From the NCBI GenBank assembly GCA_025354825.1, contig JANXMC010000249.1, forward strand, positions 1 through 34,204: DNA of 34,204 bases. Reading direction: 5' to 3'. Below the pieces are notes generated by a model. The model ran no database searches, was not told the DNA's origin, and saw only the letters and a list, made by a program, of their open reading frames with translations. Both the position numbers and the translations under genes were made by a program. Below are positions 31,380 through 34,204 of the stretch, piece after piece (position 1 is the stretch's first letter; each line of letters starts with the position of its first letter). This stretch comes from Myxococcales bacterium (GTDB lineage Bacteria > Myxococcota_A > Polyangia > Polyangiales > Polyangiaceae).

Positions 31380-33325
31380 AGCGGGTCACCTTCGTCGTCG
31401 AGCGCTTCATCGAGCGACAGGCGCACGCGCGCGAGCAGCTGCGCATTGGTGAACGGCTTGCCGAGAAGCGGCGGCCCTTTGCCGCGCCACCCCGAGTTTT
31501 CGGCCGTGGCGGGCACGTACCCCGAAACCAGGAGCACGCGCAGTCGCGGTCGCCGCGCGCGGGCGAGCTTTACCAGGGCGATGCCGTCGATATTGGGCAT
31601 CACGACGTCGGTCACGAGAAGCGAGATCACGGGGTTGGCGTCGAGAACCGCGAGCGCGTCGGCGCCGTCCACCGCCACGAATACCAAATAGCCCGCGCGC
31701 TCCAAGAGCTCGACGGTCGCGCGGCGTATCGGCTCTTCGTCGTCGACCACTAGGAGCGACTCGCCGCGCGCGACGGCGTCCCCCTCGGCACGCGCGGGCT
31801 CGGGGGCCACATGATCGAAGGTGCGCGGAAGGTACACGCGAAAGCACGTCCCCACGCCGCGCTCGCTCTCGACGGTGATGTGCCCGCCTGCCTGGCGTAC
31901 GATTCCGTAGCAGGTCGCGAGGCCGAGCCCCGTCCCTTCGCCGGCCTTCTTCGTCGTAAAAAAAGGCTCAAAAATGTGGGCCATGACTGCCGGGTCGATT
32001 CCCGATCCGGTGTCGCGCACTTCGAGCACGACATGGGCGCCGAGGGCTGCGTCGGGGTGCTTACGAACGTGGCCTTCCTCGACGGTCGTATTGCGCAGCG
32101 TGATTGAGATGACCCCCGTCCCACTCGGCATCGCATCGCGGGCGTTCACCACGAGGTTCACGAGTATCTGCTCGACCTGACTTGGGTCGGCCTTCACGAG
32201 TCCGAGCCCCGGCTCCGACGCCAGGCGCGTCTCGACGCCTTGCCCCGCGAGCCTTCGGAGAAGGCCGTCGACGCTCAGGGCAATTGCGTCGAGGCGCACG
32301 ACGCGCGGCTCGATCGGCTGACGCCGCGCGAAGGCCAAGAGCTGCCGCGTGAGGGCCGTGGCGCGCTCGGCGGCGTCTTCGATATCGCGCAAACCGGCGT
32401 GGGTGGCGGCCGCGTCCTTCGACATTTTCTGCCGCACGAGGGCGAGCGAGAGGACCATCGACGCGAGCAGATTGTTGAAGTCGTGCGCCACCCCGCCCGC
32501 GAGGCGACCTATCGCTTCCATGCGCTGCGCGTGCGCCAAAAGCCCCTCGAGGTTTCGCGAATCGGTCACGTCGAGCACCGTGCCGATGAGCAGATGGCGA
32601 CTCCCCGACGGGCCCGCTTGAAACGCGGCGCACGCGATGACCGTGCGTGCTTCGCCCGACGGTCGCACGACGCGGTACTGAATGCGCCCCGTCCGCCCAT
32701 CGGCCGTCAGCTCCGCCGAGACGCGCTCCATCGTCGCGCGGTCGTCGGGATGAACGAGCGTCGGTGCGAGCTCGAAGGTCGGAGCGAAGGCCTGGGGCTC
32801 GAATCCGTGAATGCGAAAGAGCTCGTCGGACCAGGTGAGAACGCCCGTCGCGAGATCGAAGATCCACGTGCCGATGTGGGCGAGCTCTTGGACGAATGCG
32901 AGAAGGGCATTCGACTCGCGCAGTGACCCTTCGGAGCGCATCGTCTCGGTGACATCGCGAATCGTGCCGCGCATCTGCACGAGCGCGCCTTCGGCATTCC
33001 GCAAAAAGCAGGCGGTGGAGCGCACGTGGCGAAAGCCGCCCTCGGGCGCGACGACGCGGTACGTGAACGGCTCCGTATTCCCCGCGCGCGCGTCGCGCTC
33101 GAGGCGTGCCATGATCTCCGCGGCGTCGTCGGGCGCGAGCGCTTTGCGAAAGGTCTCGAGCCCCGGCGTCACGCTGCCCGGCGCGTACCCCAGGAGGACG
33201 AACAGGTTCTTCGACCAGCGAATTTCACCTGTCGCGAGATTCCACGCGTAGCTGCCGACGCCCGCGAGCGCCTCGACCTCATCGAGCGTCGGCGGTCGAT
33301 CGCGCTCTTCCGTTTCGTCGCCCAT
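31373..33325 (-). CDS. PAS-PAS hybrid histidine kinase with receiver
   Basis: A signalling protein of 650 residues without membrane helices. Two PAS sensor domains (about 15-130 and 140-258) each show the typical W-x(n)-GY/HGF opening and a closing RGTIRDVT or IGTVLDVT strand. A dimerisation helix follows with the phosphoacceptor His281 in GGVAHDFNNLL. The ATPase lid and G boxes are clear (VNARDAMPSG, VRDTGSGIDP, FEPFFTTKKAGEGTGLGL). A receiver domain (about 520-640) has phospho-acceptor Asp573 in LLVTDVVMPNIDG and the Lys in GKPF. It would sense a soluble cue, pass phosphate from His to its own receiver, and then to an unknown partner. No response-regulator gene lies next to it. The order is standard for myxobacterial hybrid kinases. 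Confidence 0.95.
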   Translation of the reverse strand: MGDETEERDRPPTLDEVEALAGVGSYAWNLATGEIRWSKNLFVLLGYAPGSVTPGLETFRKALAPDDAAEIMARLERDARAGNTEPFTYRVVAPEGGFRHVRSTACFLRNAEGALVQMRGTIRDVTETMRSEGSLRESNALLAFVQELAHIGTWIFDLATGVLTWSDELFRIHGFEPQAFAPTFELAPTLVHPDDRATMERVSAELTADGRTGRIQYRVVRPSGEARTVIACAAFQAGPSGSRHLLIGTVLDVTDSRNLEGLLAHAQRMEAIGRLAGGVAHDFNNLLASMVLSLALVRQKMSKDAAATHAGLRDIEDAAERATALTRQLLAFARRQPIEPRVVRLDAIALSVDGLLRRLAGQGVETRLASEPGLGLVKADPSQVEQILVNLVVNARDAMPSGTGVISITLRNTTVEEGHVRKHPDAALGAHVVLEVRDTGSGIDPAVMAHIFEPFFTTKKAGEGTGLGLATCYGIVRQAGGHITVESERGVGTCFRVYLPRTFDHVAPEPARAEGDAVARGESLLVVDDEEPIRRATVELLERAGYLVFVAVDGADALAVLDANPVISLLVTDVVMPNIDGIALVKLARARRPRLRVLLVSGYVPATAENSGWRGKGPPLLGKPFTNAQLLARVRLSLDEALDDEGDPLQ

Positions 33326-33412
33326 GCCGCTGGATCATCGCAGGGACGCTCGCGAGTTACCATGGCCGAGGTGCGCCCGATCGCGCGTTGCCGTCGTTTC
33401 GATTCGCTTCGT

Positions 33413-34204
33413 TTAGAGCGCGCAGTACGTGGGAAAGCCGCTCGGAAGCGCCGTGGCGTAGGGCTCCGGCGTCGTCCCGAAGCCGTGGGACTGGAAGAAC
33501 TTCCAGACGCTCGGCGCGGCGTCGGTCGGCACCATATGCCCTTTGCCGTGATTGCAGAGAATCGTGAAGTGACCGTCCGTCGTGAGCTGCGTGCGAAGCT
33601 TGTTCGTCGCCGCTTGGAAGTCGAAGCCGAAGGCGGTGTCGGTCGCGCCACCGAAGAAGAGCATCGCCGGAAACTTGTTCGCCGGGTTTTGGTAGGCCGG
33701 CGCCGCCGCACCGAGACCGCCCGAGTAGATGGCGACGCTCGCGAGGTACGACGAACGGACGAAGCTCATCGCCGTCGTCTGAAGGGCCCCCGCGCTCATT
33801 CCCATACTATGGATATGCGTCGGATCGACCCCGCCCGACTTCACCGCGCACGCAACGATCTCGTCGGCGACTCTCATGTCGTCGTCCTTCGTCCCCGAGA
33901 CCGCATACCAAACGAACTGCCCCGCCGCCGGATCGCCCTCGGGCGAGACGACGATGCCGCCTGCAGCGACGATGGCCGTGAGCGTCGCGCCTAGCGAGTA
34001 CGCCGCCTCGCCGACGACGCTCCCCGTGGCGTGCCAATAGATGACGAGCGGACCGTGCATCGTCGACGCGGCGTCGCTCATCCAGACCTGCGCGGTGCGC
34101 GCGGCGATCCCCGCGGGCGCGAACGAAAGCGTCCCCGCTTTCCATGTGGGGCATGCGCCCCCAGGCTGCGGAATCGCCGGGCTCCCTGCCGCCGTGCCGC
34201 CGCC
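33413..34204 (-). CDS. secreted esterase/PHB-depolymerase-like hydrolase (partial)
   Basis: The gene runs off the right edge of the window, so its start, and any signal peptide, lies outside. The visible N-terminal part (GGTAAGSPAIPQPGGACPTWKAG) looks like a Gly/Pro/Ser-rich spacer of a secreted or lipid-anchored protein. An alpha/beta hydrolase follows: an oxyanion region LVIYWHATGSVVGEA, the nucleophile elbow GMSAG in HSMGMSAGALQTT, a likely acid near FFGGATDTAFGF and the catalytic His in CNHGKGHMVP. This resembles the polyhydroxybutyrate depolymerase/feruloyl-esterase-like group. It would hydrolyse an ester outside the cell; the substrate is not readable. An alternative internal ATG at 34081 would lose the spacer and is unlikely to be the true start. 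Confidence 0.85.
   Translation of the reverse strand, partial: GGGTAAGSPAIPQPGGACPTWKAGTLSFAPAGIAARTAQVWMSDAASTMHGPLVIYWHATGSVVGEAAYSLGATLTAIVAAGGIVVSPEGDPAAGQFVWYAVSGTKDDDMRVADEIVACAVKSGGVDPTHIHSMGMSAGALQTTAMSFVRSSYLASVAIYSGGLGAAAPAYQNPANKFPAMLFFGGATDTAFGFDFQAATNKLRTQLTTDGHFTILCNHGKGHMVPTDAAPSVWKFFQSHGFGTTPEPYATALPSGFPTYCAL

Overview
The window is GC-rich (mostly about 65-70 percent by eye) and reads like a large-genome myxobacterium, probably of the Polyangiales/Labilithrix type. This rests on gene content: many lipoproteins with Asp/Ala/Gly/Ser-rich spacers after the lipobox, a PAS-PAS hybrid histidine kinase, a matrixin protease with a C-terminal membrane anchor, a di-heme oxidoreductase/imelysin pair, a front-end fatty acid desaturase fused to cytochrome b5, and an AAA-type nucleotide-carrier-like protein fused to a cytosolic helical-repeat-like domain. 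No rRNA, intact tRNA, CRISPR array or intact transposase was seen. Assignments come from reading motifs, not from database searches.

Layout. 1-3.4 kb is a worn segment: a C-terminal scrap of a GH18 chitinase, a DUF695 gene, a secreted ricin-lectin/GH16 beta-glucanase, a deleted and frameshifted hybrid histidine kinase with an ethylene-receptor-like membrane domain, and a small exported protein with a clear terminator. 3.8-6.9 kb holds an OPT-family transporter with a large extra soluble region, and a convergent GNAT acetyltransferase that shares a hairpin with it. 6.9-13.96 kb is a metabolic run (benzoate-CoA-ligase-like start, crotonase, SDR dehydrogenase, TauE/SafE permease, ATP-grasp enzyme) that is interrupted at 7.3-10.5 kb.

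The interruption is the most interesting part of the window. It is a compact three-gene cassette: a thiolase/ketosynthase-fold protein lacking the usual catalytic cysteine, a DUF4150 (PAAR-like) effector with an unfamiliar C-terminal domain carrying a D-x9-E-A-K nuclease-like signature, and a downstream gene in the immunity position. It looks like a mobile type VI secretion cargo module without its own VgrG, inserted where the acyl-CoA ligase was cut short.

14.1-19.2 kb carries an AraC-type regulator, a 5'-nucleotidase-like lipoprotein with degenerate metal motifs, and the nucleotide-carrier-like/helical-repeat fusion. 19.2-23.9 kb is a same-strand run of di-heme oxidoreductase, imelysin lipoprotein, ferritin-like lipoprotein and matrixin protease; the first three suggest periplasmic iron handling. 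23.9-34.2 kb holds an outer-membrane barrel protein overlapping the protease gene tail to tail, the cytochrome b5-desaturase, a beta-propeller-like lipoprotein, a cN-II-like HAD 5'-nucleotidase, two unrecognised small proteins, a second SDR, the hybrid histidine kinase, and a secreted esterase cut by the right edge of the window.
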